Counted from the stretch's first letter, positions 10,289 through 20,197 are shown. The stretch is 41,687 nucleotides of DNA from Asaia bogorensis (GCA_945873675.1 CAMCEP010000002.1:1-41687); one strand, 5' to 3'. Notes: generated from the sequence alone by a model not told the origin. Made by a program: numbers and translations.

Positions 10289-12090
10289 GAGCAGATCTTC
10301 TTGCTCTCTATAACCGGGAACTGGAGGCGCTTCGTCAACTTGGTGCTGAATTTGCTGAACTACATCCAAAGGTTGCGGGCCGACTTAGGCTCACTGGCGA
10401 CTCAGTGGGTGATCCCCATGTGGAGGGGCTTCTTCAGGGCGTGGCGTTGCTCAATGCGCGCGTTCAGCTGCGCCTAGATGATGATTTTCCAGAACTAACA
10501 GCGGGATTGCTTGAAATACTCTATCCGCACTATCTTGCACCTATCCCATCATTCTTCACAGCGCAGTTCCAACCTGTCGCAGATATAGAAACGATGCAAA
10601 GGGTTCCACGTGGCACCCCGTTACGAACAGAACGCATCGGAGAAGATGAATGCGTCTTCACGACAACACAGGAGCTAGAACTCTGGCCAATCGAAATCAC
10701 CACGCTTGAACTGCGGGGGACACCCTTCGCTGCCCCACCTCCGCCCATGGGAACGAATCCTGCAGCCTGCTTGCGCGTTCGACTTCGCTGCACCGTGCCC
10801 GGACGAAGCTTTGCCTCGCTTGGTTGTGACAAGCTTCGATTGTTCCTACGGGGTCCCGCGCCGCAGGCATTGATGGAGTTGGTGCTGGCGGGTGTTGAGG
10901 CAGTTGCGTTAGCGGACGGGGCAGATGATGTTGCATGCGTCTATCTTGGCCGCGAAGCAGTTTGCTCCGGGGGCTTCGGGGAGAATGAATGCTTGCTTCC
11001 CACCGATGACCGGGTGCAGGCGGCCCACGTACTACTCACCGAGTACTTCGCTTTCCCCGAAAAATATTATTATCTTGAACTGACAGGGCTACGCTCAGCA
11101 CGCGTTTCGGGGTCATGCTTGGATGTTTTCATCTATCTTGATCGGAATGATTCGGCGCTTGAGCGCGCGTTGACCCCGGGCGCGTTCGCGCTGGGTTGTA
11201 CGCCAGCTGTGAACATCTTTCCTCAACGTGCCGAACCTATTAACGCTGACGATACACTACCAGAATATCGGATCGTTCCCAATGCACGGCGTCAGGCAAC
11301 GACTGAAATCTACGCTGTCAGTTCGGTCATTGGGTCCAATGCTGCCGGTGAGGTGACACGTTACGCGCCACTCCATTCGGTAGATCCGGATGGAAGGCGC
11401 GGTGCGCGACGCTTCTGGCATGCCACCCGCCGCCCAGGTCGGGGGCGAGATGGCGGCAGTGATGTTTTCCTTTCTATTACTGATGAGACCGCGGCCCCCA
11501 GCCCTGTGGGTGGCCAGATCATTTCGGTAGACACGCTTGCAACAAATCGGGATTTACCTAAGCAGCTGCCATTCGGCGGCGGAAGACCAACGCTTCAGCC
11601 AATGCGCGCTTTGGCTGCAGTCCGCCAAGTATTATGCTTAACTCCCCCTACGGCGCCGCTTCGGTTGAGTGATAGGCGTGCTTTCCGTTGGCGTTTACTG
11701 TCCCATTTGGCGTTGAATCATCTTTCTATAACCGGCGGGCCAGATGGCGCACGCGCGCTTCGGGAACAGCTTTTTCTCTATGATGTGCACGATGTGCCCG
11801 AAACGCGCGCATTGATCGATTCTATTGTTGCTGTGGATTCTACGCCTGGTGTTGCCCGCGTTCCATCGCGCCACTGGGGCGCGGTGTGCCGTGGCACCGA
11901 TGTGTCTATTACGCTTGATGAAACCAGTCTTGGGGGACAGAGTATATCCCTTTTTGCAGCACTGCTGGAGCGTTTTCTTGCTGCGCATACTCATTTAAAT
12001 AGTTTTATTCGGCTCACGATCCGGCTTGGGGGGCGGCGAACCCCCTACGTGGTCCTGCCGGCGCGCTCTGGTACCGGCGTATTGCTATGA
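10285..12090 (+). CDS. tssF: T6SS baseplate subunit TssF (ImpG)
   Basis: LLALYNRELEALRQLGAEFAELHPKVAGRL...DDDFPELTAGLLEILYPHYLAPIPS; ATGA overlap with tssE. Confidence 0.95.
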   Translation: MRADLLALYNRELEALRQLGAEFAELHPKVAGRLRLTGDSVGDPHVEGLLQGVALLNARVQLRLDDDFPELTAGLLEILYPHYLAPIPSFFTAQFQPVADIETMQRVPRGTPLRTERIGEDECVFTTTQELELWPIEITTLELRGTPFAAPPPPMGTNPAACLRVRLRCTVPGRSFASLGCDKLRLFLRGPAPQALMELVLAGVEAVALADGADDVACVYLGREAVCSGGFGENECLLPTDDRVQAAHVLLTEYFAFPEKYYYLELTGLRSARVSGSCLDVFIYLDRNDSALERALTPGAFALGCTPAVNIFPQRAEPINADDTLPEYRIVPNARRQATTEIYAVSSVIGSNAAGEVTRYAPLHSVDPDGRRGARRFWHATRRPGRGRDGGSDVFLSITDETAAPSPVGGQIISVDTLATNRDLPKQLPFGGGRPTLQPMRALAAVRQVLCLTPPTAPLRLSDRRAFRWRLLSHLALNHLSITGGPDGARALREQLFLYDVHDVPETRALIDSIVAVDSTPGVARVPSRHWGAVCRGTDVSITLDETSLGGQSISLFAALLERFLAAHTHLNSFIRLTIRLGGRRTPYVVLPARSGTGVLL

Positions 12091-13091
12091 TCGAAAATAT
12101 CGCAAAACAGCCATCTCGCTACGACCTTTTTCAGGCAGTCCGCCTACTGCGCCGTTCGTCCCGCGCACACCAAAATGCGGGGGATGATTTTGGTGTGCGC
12201 TTTGGGGCTGAAGTAAATACTGCGTTCGCCGCCGCACCAATCGCTGGCCTTGATCAAGGGGAACCGCAGCAGATCCCCCGATTACGCGTGACGGTCATGA
12301 GCCTGGCGGGTGCCGGCGCGGTGCTACCGCCCCCTTATACAGAAGCGCTACAACGCTCCCTGCGAGACCGGCAGCCAGCGCTGCGCGATTTTCTCGATAT
12401 CTTCAACGACCGCTCCATCGGCTTACTTTGGCGCGCTTGGGCGCGTTATCGTCCAGCCATTTCGGCAGAGGAATCGCGGGGCGATCACATTACCGAATTT
12501 CTGCTGGCGCTGACTGGGCTTCTCGATAGTGGGAGAAGTGACCGTCTGCCCATATCCGACAGAGCCGTATTATATCTGGGGGGACACTTTGCCCGCCGTG
12601 TTCGACCTGCTGCGGGTCTTCGCGCCGTCGTCGCTAGCCGGACAGGGTGGCCGGTTAAGGTAGAAGAGTTTTGCGGCCGCTGGCTGCCTTTGCCTGAGCG
12701 GGAGCGAACTCATCTCGCGCCTGCCTATGCGCCAAGACACAATTCATTGGGGGCTGGTGCCGTACTTGGCCGCGCGGTTTGGGACGTCGAGTCGGCCGTT
12801 GGCCTTCGGATAGGTCCAGTGAACTGCGCGGGCTTTCGGGATCTCATGCCTAAAAGCCCTGCCCTACGTCCGCTGGTGGCACTTGCAGGGCTATTTGCAG
12901 GGTCAGCGATCGATCTACGTCTGCAAGTGGTCTGCGCCGCTGCGGAGGCACCGAAGGTCCTATTGGGTACACACGAGCCCATCGCACCACATCTTGGTTG
13001 GAACGTCTGGATCGGTCAGCCGCAGAATGCTGTTCTAGACGACCTCTCATATCCAATTGGTGCGCTATCAGGCTGGGAAAAAACCACATGA
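12087..13091 (+). CDS. tssG: T6SS baseplate subunit TssG (ImpH)
   Basis: YDLFQAVRLLRRSSR...VRFGAEVNTAF; LPPPYTEALQRSLRDRQPALRDFLDIFNDR; ATGA overlap with tssF. Confidence 0.93.
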   Translation: MIENIAKQPSRYDLFQAVRLLRRSSRAHQNAGDDFGVRFGAEVNTAFAAAPIAGLDQGEPQQIPRLRVTVMSLAGAGAVLPPPYTEALQRSLRDRQPALRDFLDIFNDRSIGLLWRAWARYRPAISAEESRGDHITEFLLALTGLLDSGRSDRLPISDRAVLYLGGHFARRVRPAAGLRAVVASRTGWPVKVEEFCGRWLPLPERERTHLAPAYAPRHNSLGAGAVLGRAVWDVESAVGLRIGPVNCAGFRDLMPKSPALRPLVALAGLFAGSAIDLRLQVVCAAAEAPKVLLGTHEPIAPHLGWNVWIGQPQNAVLDDLSYPIGALSGWEKTT

Positions 13092-14611
13092 ATACAAGTT
13101 GGTCCGATGGCTATGTTGCCGATAGCGAATATGTTCCAGGGTTCTATAAGGAACAGGTACCCAATCACCTTGATCTAGCATGCATTTTGAGTGGTTTTGA
13201 GCCGCCGCGCCGGGCGCCCGGTTGGGTCTATTGCGACCTTGGGTGCGGTCAAGGGGCAACGCTGTTGGTACTCGCAGCAGCCAACCCTGATGGGCAATTC
13301 ATTGGTGTGGACTTCAACCCCTCACATATTGCACGGGCGCAAAGTGTCGCCCAAAGCGCTGGCCTTTCCAATATATTCTTCCTTGAGGCATCGTTTGAAG
13401 AATTAGCGGCTAATCCATCCAAGCTGCCACCGCTGGACTATGTAGCGGCTCACGGCGTGTACTCCTGGATTGGCGAACGAAGTCGCCACGCTTTTGTGGA
13501 ACTTCTACGAGCTCGGTTAAAGCCAGGCGGGGCTGCCTATATAAGCTATAACGCTCAACCCGGATGGAACAGGATATCCCCGCTGCAGCGCGTGCTACTG
13601 GATCAAGCACGGCTTTCGGGCAAGCCAAGCAGTCAGGCGGTGGTTGATGGAGTGGCTTTCTTGCGGAGCCTGGAGGCGGCTGGCGCTCCGTGTCTAGCGG
13701 TGCCTGATGTGCTTGAAAGGCTGGAAACAGAAATCAAGCGTGGTAATACCACCTACCTGGCGCATGAGTATCTCAATGCTAATTGGCAGCCGCGATACCA
13801 CGCCGACGTGGCAAAAGAAGTGGCCGAGGCAAAGCTGTCCTATGCGGCATCGGCGAACCTACTCGAAAACTTCCCGGAACTTTCCCTGCTCCCCGCCCAG
13901 ATTGCCGTGCTTGAAGCAGCACCACCTGCCGCTCGGGAGACGTTGCGTGATTATTTCATGGCGCGCAGTTTTCGACGCGACATCTTTCTTCGTGGCCCGC
14001 GGCGTCTCTTGCATGATGAGAGAGAGGCGCGGGTTAGAGAAATGCCTTTATTGCTCCTGCGCGCGCTACGCCATACCAGCCGAAAGGTTGATGTGCCGGT
14101 CGGGCAAATCGAATTGGACGTCGCACCTTATGATGCGATCTTTCAGCGCCTGACGGATGGGCCGGCCCGTATTGCGGATCTTTTGGCGGCTTCAAGTGCG
14201 GCGGGCACAAGCGCGGTGGAGGTGGCTGGTATGCTTGTGGGCTCTGGTCAGGCAGAGATTTACCGGCATACCTCATCGGAGTCTGCACGAGCCTTCAACC
14301 ATATTGCGCTCCACGAGATGCCATTGGCCTCTGGCGGGGTCACCCCAGTTGCAGCGCCAGCCATCGGCGGTGGTGTACACTTCCGCTTATTTGATCGATT
14401 GGTACTCTCGGCTCTCTTGGCCGGCGTAGCAGCCGAAGCTGAGGCCGTTTCGGCCCATGCATGGGGCGCACTTTGCAATCGGGGCGTACGTCTCACCCAG
14501 GCCGGGCGTGAAGTCACGACAGACTCAGATAATTTGGCAATTCTTCGCAGCGAGACTGCTGAGGTGCTCTCTGACGGGCTCCCCGTCTGGCGTCGCTTAG
14601 GCTTGGTATAG
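13088..14611 (+). CDS. Class I SAM-dependent methyltransferase with C-terminal regulatory-type region (putative protein methyltransferase)
   Basis: Motif I VYCDLGCGQGATLLVLAAANP, FIGVDFNPSHIARA; long C-terminal region resembling methyltransferase regulatory-domain proteins; ATGA overlap with tssG. Confidence 0.85.
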   Translation: MNTSWSDGYVADSEYVPGFYKEQVPNHLDLACILSGFEPPRRAPGWVYCDLGCGQGATLLVLAAANPDGQFIGVDFNPSHIARAQSVAQSAGLSNIFFLEASFEELAANPSKLPPLDYVAAHGVYSWIGERSRHAFVELLRARLKPGGAAYISYNAQPGWNRISPLQRVLLDQARLSGKPSSQAVVDGVAFLRSLEAAGAPCLAVPDVLERLETEIKRGNTTYLAHEYLNANWQPRYHADVAKEVAEAKLSYAASANLLENFPELSLLPAQIAVLEAAPPAARETLRDYFMARSFRRDIFLRGPRRLLHDEREARVREMPLLLLRALRHTSRKVDVPVGQIELDVAPYDAIFQRLTDGPARIADLLAASSAAGTSAVEVAGMLVGSGQAEIYRHTSSESARAFNHIALHEMPLASGGVTPVAAPAIGGGVHFRLFDRLVLSALLAGVAAEAEAVSAHAWGALCNRGVRLTQAGREVTTDSDNLAILRSETAEVLSDGLPVWRRLGLV

Positions 14612-14619
14612 CGCCGCGA

Positions 14620-16593
14620 ATGCCTGCAGCCGAGGGTACCCTATTCGGGCGTTATCGGGTCGTGGGCATTCTTGGCCGCGGCGCAACCAGTGTCGTCTAT
14701 CGAGCGGAGGATCTGGCAACGAGCAAGGCTTTTGCCATCAAGGCGCTGCGCGAGGAGTTGCTCGTGGACAATGAGCGTGAAGCGACATTGCGGCGCTTCC
14801 ATCGTGAGGCAGCAATCGGGCGGGACCTGAACCACCCTCGGATCGCTCGCTTGTACGATGTGGGTGAAAGTAACGGCTTACCCTGGCTGGCATTCGAATT
14901 TATATCTGGGGAATCGCTGGATTTGCGTATGCGCCGCACACCTATGCCGCCTGCACAGGTCGCGCTTCTTGGAATAGACCTTCTGGACGCTTTGGCTTAT
15001 GCCCATTCCCGCCGCGTGGTCCATCGTGATCTAAAGCCCGCCAATGTCATGCTTCGCGGGACGAAGACAGAACCGGTTCTGATGGACTTCGGTATCGCGA
15101 AGGTCGATGGATCAGCGTTGACATTGGCTGGTGAGGTACTGGGATCACCCGCTTATGTTGCGCCAGAAGTCTTGCGCGGCGACGGCGCCGACCATCGCTC
15201 CGATCTTTTTGCTCTGGGTGTTATGCTTTATCAAGCTGTCACTGGTTGCCGGCCTTTCAATGGTACAGTTGCTGAAGTGCTACATCGTATTTGTCATATG
15301 GAACCCCTTCCTCCATCGGCGCATTTGCCACAAGCAGCTTGCTTCGATGCGGTTCTGACCCGCGCAATGATCAAGCAACCGGACGCGCGCTTTCCTAATG
15401 CGCAAGCATTTTCTGAAGCGCTACGTTCGCTCAGCAGTGAAATAGAAGCGAATGAATTGCCCGGTCGGTATTTTGCCACTGCGCGGCCCGAAATGCCCGA
15501 ACCGTCGTTACGTGCTGCCGATCTGCGGGCCGCCTTATCCGAGAATCTTGGAGGAGAGATTACGGCTACTAGTCTTGCGCGGTTGAAGGCGGTGATCGCC
15601 CGTATCCCCCAAGCGGAGCGCCCGGCTGCCGCGACCGTGGTAATGGCCGAGGGCATCCATCCTTTGGCCATTTGGTTGAGTGAGACAGCGCCCGATCCAC
15701 AACGCATAGGCGACAAGGGGGGGGATTGGCTAATCGGCGCCGAAGCGATGGAAGCGATGCAGCTCCTTTTACAGGGCTTACCTGAATGGCCAGAGGCGAA
15801 TTCGGCCATGATCAGTCTGGCGCAGGATCTTGCGGCACGTGCCCTACTGTTTGGCGAGGCACTCGGCAGGCGTTTGGCCGAGACGGATGATGCCCCAGAT
15901 CTTCAGGAAATTGCTTTCGCATTCCTGAATCTTGATGCCCTATGCTTCGGCCTTGATACCCTTGGTGCAGAGCGCGAGCGCTGGCTGGTGGAGGCTTCAT
16001 CAACCTTGGCTGTGGCTGGCGTTTTACGCAAAGCAGCTTCCTTGATGCACCGTTATGTTGACACCCGCGATCCGCTTATTCGCTTCGACGTTTTGAACCT
16101 TCTGTTGCGGTGCGAAGATCTGATCGGCCTTGCGGGACGTCTTTTGGAGCCTCCGTTGGGTAAGGGGTACTCGTCTGTCGCTCTCGCCCAAGTTGGCGAA
16201 AACGCTCTGAAATCATTAATTAACGCCATCACAGCTTTAGTCGATGTCATAGGGGAAGAATTGATAGCGGTATCCGCCGATCCGGCTGGTATTGGCGAAA
16301 CCCTGGGGCGGCTTCGGCAATTGCAGCTTATCCATCGCTTTGCAACCCGTCTGGATGCAGTGACCTTCCATCAGGTGCTAGCGGGTCTATCAATGCAAGT
16401 GCATGACCTGTTCAGTCGGCTTGGAGCAATACTGCTTTCAATGCCCGATGATTCCGACTCAAGGCACCGAATTGGTGTTCTGCAGGAGATGGCGGCTGAA
16501 CTGGGTTGGCACGACTTAGCGCGCCGATTGCTGCGCGAATTGAGCCGCCGCGTTTTGGCGCTACCGAATGCCATTATGGGGGGGGCCGCATGA
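14620..16593 (+). CDS. ppkA: Hanks-type Ser/Thr protein kinase (PpkA/ImpN-like)
   Basis: GRGATSVVYRAED, VVHRDLKPANVML, LMDFGIAKVD, GSPAYVAPEVL; C-terminal half helical, without an obvious TM segment. Confidence 0.93.
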   Translation: MPAAEGTLFGRYRVVGILGRGATSVVYRAEDLATSKAFAIKALREELLVDNEREATLRRFHREAAIGRDLNHPRIARLYDVGESNGLPWLAFEFISGESLDLRMRRTPMPPAQVALLGIDLLDALAYAHSRRVVHRDLKPANVMLRGTKTEPVLMDFGIAKVDGSALTLAGEVLGSPAYVAPEVLRGDGADHRSDLFALGVMLYQAVTGCRPFNGTVAEVLHRICHMEPLPPSAHLPQAACFDAVLTRAMIKQPDARFPNAQAFSEALRSLSSEIEANELPGRYFATARPEMPEPSLRAADLRAALSENLGGEITATSLARLKAVIARIPQAERPAAATVVMAEGIHPLAIWLSETAPDPQRIGDKGGDWLIGAEAMEAMQLLLQGLPEWPEANSAMISLAQDLAARALLFGEALGRRLAETDDAPDLQEIAFAFLNLDALCFGLDTLGAERERWLVEASSTLAVAGVLRKAASLMHRYVDTRDPLIRFDVLNLLLRCEDLIGLAGRLLEPPLGKGYSSVALAQVGENALKSLINAITALVDVIGEELIAVSADPAGIGETLGRLRQLQLIHRFATRLDAVTFHQVLAGLSMQVHDLFSRLGAILLSMPDDSDSRHRIGVLQEMAAELGWHDLARRLLRELSRRVLALPNAIMGGAA

Positions 16594-16973
16594 CCTTTGC
16601 TGCGCGAATGGGGGATATGATCATGCAAGACGCCCCCCATTGTCATGCCCCCATCCACCCTGCAGGCCCGGTTCCAACGGCGGTACCTCATCCGGCGCTT
16701 CCCTTGGTTATCGTCAAGGGGATGCCGACTGTACTGATTGGCAATTTGCCGGCGGCACGGGCCACGGATATCAGCGGACCCTGTATGTTGCCATCCTGTC
16801 TGCCAGCTGGGCCTGGTATGATTGCAAAGGGTTCGAGCACGGTACTGATCGGCAACCTACCAGCTGCGCGTACTAATGACCTTACATCACACACCAGCTG
16901 TGTCGCTCCGATTCCTGCACCAGTGGGTAAGGTAATGCCCCCGGGGTGCACCACTGTAATGATCGGTGGCTAA
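16590..16973 (+). CDS. PAAR-domain T6SS spike-tip protein
   Basis: MTFAARMGDMIMQDAPHCHAPIHPAGP... with repeated STVLIGNLPAARTNDLTSH and a terminal CTTVMIGG; ATGA overlap with the kinase gene. Confidence 0.88.
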   Translation: MTFAARMGDMIMQDAPHCHAPIHPAGPVPTAVPHPALPLVIVKGMPTVLIGNLPAARATDISGPCMLPSCLPAGPGMIAKGSSTVLIGNLPAARTNDLTSHTSCVAPIPAPVGKVMPPGCTTVMIGG

Positions 16974-16981
16974 GCAGGAAG

Positions 16982-18058
16982 ATGCGAGACCGTCACTTTA
17001 AGGAACTTCTGCCAATATGCCCCGCCTGTCGTCAGTTGGGGCGTGGTGACCGGCGTTTGCGTGTTGCACTGGTTGAGCGCCAGAGCCAAGAGCGCCTGCT
17101 GGATGGCCTATTGCAATGTTCTGATGCAACTTGTGCGACGGAGTATCCGGTTGTGGCGGGTTTGCCTGTACTGGTGCCGGGCCTGCGCGCCTTCCTTCGT
17201 GACACGTCGCTTTATCTCATGTTGCGTGACGATCTAGAGCCCGCAATTCTCTCGCTCCTGGCCGAGGCATCGGGGCCTGGATCAGCGCTTGAAAGTATTT
17301 TTCAGCAGATGTCGACTTACGGCGCAGACCATTGGGGTGAGATCGAAGCTGGGTATACGCCTGGATCTGCGCAACGCTGCCTTGAACACGGGCTGTCCTT
17401 CGTGCGTGGCCGCTTGCCCGATGGCCCCGTGCTTGACGCGGGTTGTGCGGCGGGCGGGACAAGCGTGGCGCTAGCCGAGGCGCTTGGCCGAACGGTGCTT
17501 GGTATTGATGTGAATCCTATGCTGCTTGGTATCGGCCGCCGGATATTGGAACGCGGCGAAGTGCGATATCCTTTGCGTCGCATCGGATTACTCTATGATG
17601 TGCGCACCCGAACATATCGCCCTGCGGGTGCCGATTTGGTTGATTTCTGGATTTGTAACCTGGCCGGTCTTCCCTTCCAGGACGCAACATTCGCACTTAT
17701 TTCGGCATTAAACATCCTCGATTGTCTCCCCAACCCCGCTGATGGTGCTTCAGAAATGCGGCGCGTACTCACGTCTGGTGGCGTTGGCATCGTTGCCTGC
17801 CCCTTTGATTGGAGCGGCGCCGTGACACCACCGGAACATTGGGTGGGCGGTCATTCCGGGCGGCCGGCGGATCGTGGGGATCCTGCGGCATTGCTCCAGC
17901 CTTTGCTCTCTGGCCAGTTGGGCGGTCATGCAGCACCGCGATCCATCACGGTCTTGGGGCACGAGGCCCGCTATCCCTGGCGGGTGCGGCTTCATGAGCG
18001 GGCGACTGTCGAGTACGCGACATGTGTTCTCAGCTTTCGTGTGGGAGAGAGCGCATGA
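16982..18058 (+). CDS. SAM-dependent methyltransferase with N-terminal Trm112-like Cys-rich module
   Basis: CPACR...LLQCSDATCATEYPVVAGLPVLVPG (Trm112-like), then VLDAGCAAGGTSVALAEALGRTVLGIDVNPMLLGIGRR (motif I). Confidence 0.82.
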   Translation: MRDRHFKELLPICPACRQLGRGDRRLRVALVERQSQERLLDGLLQCSDATCATEYPVVAGLPVLVPGLRAFLRDTSLYLMLRDDLEPAILSLLAEASGPGSALESIFQQMSTYGADHWGEIEAGYTPGSAQRCLEHGLSFVRGRLPDGPVLDAGCAAGGTSVALAEALGRTVLGIDVNPMLLGIGRRILERGEVRYPLRRIGLLYDVRTRTYRPAGADLVDFWICNLAGLPFQDATFALISALNILDCLPNPADGASEMRRVLTSGGVGIVACPFDWSGAVTPPEHWVGGHSGRPADRGDPAALLQPLLSGQLGGHAAPRSITVLGHEARYPWRVRLHERATVEYATCVLSFRVGESA

Positions 18059-18849
18059 AGGCGGTGTTTACTGTGCTGCGTGGTCCGCGTAGGGGCGAAA
18101 TTCGCGAGATTGATGGTACTTCCCTCACGCTTGGGCGCGGTGAAGAAGCGGATTGGCAGGTGGCGACGGACCGGGTCCTCTCTCGCTTACATTGCCAAAT
18201 TACTTTTTCCATGGGTGGCTATGACCTCACGGATCTGAGTACCAACGGAGTTATACTCAACAGTGCAGCAAAGCCGCTTGGGCAAGGCGTGACGGCGCGG
18301 CTTGCATCTGGGGATCGGATCGACCTGGGTCCGGTTGAACTTATAGTTCGGCTGGTTCTGCCCTCGCATGACGACGACCCTTTCCTTGCAGCAATAATTG
18401 GGAACCAGCCTAAATCTGAAGTGCAAGCTGCGCCCTCTGGTTGGCACCCCCCGCCAAACGCAACGTCAGCGCCTTGGAGTGTTGCTTCGTCGCTGCCACC
18501 ACTTACCGGCGAATCGTTCCAAATATCCCACCCATCATCAATCGGTCCGGTAATTACGGCATCGGCGGCGATCCCCGATGATTGGCTTGATGAACGTATG
18601 ACCGGCAATAATTTACCTGAGGCGAGCCTTTCGGCAGCCTACGATGCTTTGGTCGCAGAAGTCTGGGCGCTGACGCAGGCCTGCGCGAATCTTGATTCTG
18701 AACTTGCTACTGATGCGATCGCAGCTGCACCAAGCGCCAAGGCCGCTGGAGCAATTCTAAGTGCCGAGGATGGTAGCCATCGGCGCCGCCTGTTTCACAC
18801 CCTTACCCGCATGTTCACCCAGGCTATGGCCAGGCGAGGCATGCCATGA
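18055..18849 (+). CDS. FHA-domain protein (TagH/ImpI-like)
   Basis: LTLGRGEEADWQVATDRVLSRLHCQITFSMGGYDLTDLSTNGVILN; ATGA overlap with methyltransferase 2. Confidence 0.9.
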   Translation: MKAVFTVLRGPRRGEIREIDGTSLTLGRGEEADWQVATDRVLSRLHCQITFSMGGYDLTDLSTNGVILNSAAKPLGQGVTARLASGDRIDLGPVELIVRLVLPSHDDDPFLAAIIGNQPKSEVQAAPSGWHPPPNATSAPWSVASSLPPLTGESFQISHPSSIGPVITASAAIPDDWLDERMTGNNLPEASLSAAYDALVAEVWALTQACANLDSELATDAIAAAPSAKAAGAILSAEDGSHRRRLFHTLTRMFTQAMARRGMP

Positions 18850-18865
18850 CCCGGAAGATACACTG

Positions 18866-20197
18866 ATGTCTCTTGCAACTCCTATCGTGTGGTCGGAGGG
18901 GCTCTTCCTCCGCCAACATCATTTTCAACAGCAAGAGCGTTACCTTCGCCACTTGGTGCGAGAACGCACTGCTGCGCTTGGTGCACATGGCTGGGGAATC
19001 TCGGCGCTTGAGGTGGATCGTAGCCTATTGGCCCTCGGGCAATTTGGACTGACGCGCTGCCGTGCGATTTTGGAAGATGGCACACCTGTTTCGATACCAG
19101 ATGTGGATTCAAACCCAGCCCCGACACTTCTACCAGAAGCTGCGCGGGATCGAATAATTTATCTTGCGCTACCTGTTGCCCAAGCCGGCAGTATTGAAGT
19201 GACAACGGGTACCGGTACCATGGCTCGATATGTGCGCGATACCATCGAGGTTTCAGACGCAGTCGAAGGGCCGCCATCGACGGCAGATATCCCTATCGGG
19301 CGCCTGCAGTTCCGCTTCCTGGTGGAAGGGAATGATTTATCGGGCTTTGTGTGCCTGGGCGTCGCACGTGTGAAGGAAGTACGCCCGGGTGGTGGAGTAT
19401 TATTGGATGAAACCTTTATGCCTGCAGCAACGGACTGTAGCGCCCACCCAACACTTGCTGGAATAGTGACTGATACATTGGGGTTAGTAACGCATCGTGC
19501 GGATGCACTGGCCCGACGTCTTGCCGGCAACGATGCTGTTGGAGGGGCTGAGGTAACTGATCTTTTGCTGCTTGCCGCGTTAAATCGTGCGGCGGCCTTG
19601 TTCACTCACCTTTCCGAATTCGTTGGGCTCCACCCAGAACGGCTTTTCGCCGAGTTGGTGCAATTGGCCGGAGAGATCGCGAGCTTCACCACCCCCACAC
19701 GCCGCAACGCGGTTTTTCCAGCCTATCGCCATACCAACCTAGAGGCCAGCTTCCGTCCAGTGATTGATGATTTGCGGCGATCGCTCACTTCTGTGCTGGA
19801 TCGCCGGGCAGTCTCCATACCTTTGACGGAAAGGAAATACGGCATCTTAACCGGTCACATAGCTGATCTCTCCCTGGTTGGTGAGGCACAATTCGTATTG
19901 GTGGCGCGATCCTCCTTCTCAGCGCCCACGATTGCACGTGTACTTCCCGCCCAGGTTAAAGTGGGACCCACAGAAATCATTCGCGATCTGGTGAATTCAT
20001 CCCTTCCTGGTATCGGCCTCCGAGCCCTGCCGTCGGCGCCTCGCGTGCTGCCTTTTTATGGTAACGCAACCTATTTCGAATTGGCGGCCGATAGTCCGCT
20101 TTGGGCACGCATGCGAATTTCTGGTGCTGTGGCGCTACACGTAGCGGGGGAGTTCACCGACCTCGAAGTTGAACTCTGGGCGATAAGGAGCCCCTAA
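18866..20197 (+). CDS. tssK: T6SS baseplate subunit TssK (ImpJ)
   Basis: MSLATPIVWSEGLFLRQHHFQQQERYLRHLVRERT; start placed downstream of the ORF-track start because of the canonical N-terminus. Confidence 0.95.
   Translation: MSLATPIVWSEGLFLRQHHFQQQERYLRHLVRERTAALGAHGWGISALEVDRSLLALGQFGLTRCRAILEDGTPVSIPDVDSNPAPTLLPEAARDRIIYLALPVAQAGSIEVTTGTGTMARYVRDTIEVSDAVEGPPSTADIPIGRLQFRFLVEGNDLSGFVCLGVARVKEVRPGGGVLLDETFMPAATDCSAHPTLAGIVTDTLGLVTHRADALARRLAGNDAVGGAEVTDLLLLAALNRAAALFTHLSEFVGLHPERLFAELVQLAGEIASFTTPTRRNAVFPAYRHTNLEASFRPVIDDLRRSLTSVLDRRAVSIPLTERKYGILTGHIADLSLVGEAQFVLVARSSFSAPTIARVLPAQVKVGPTEIIRDLVNSSLPGIGLRALPSAPRVLPFYGNATYFELAADSPLWARMRISGAVALHVAGEFTDLEVELWAIRSP

Noticed and set aside
12998-13087. 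N-terminal extension of methyltransferase 1 in the ORF track (start at 12998)
   Set aside because: Extension lies inside tssG; ATG at 13088 overlaps the tssG stop as ATGA, matching other junctions in this operon.
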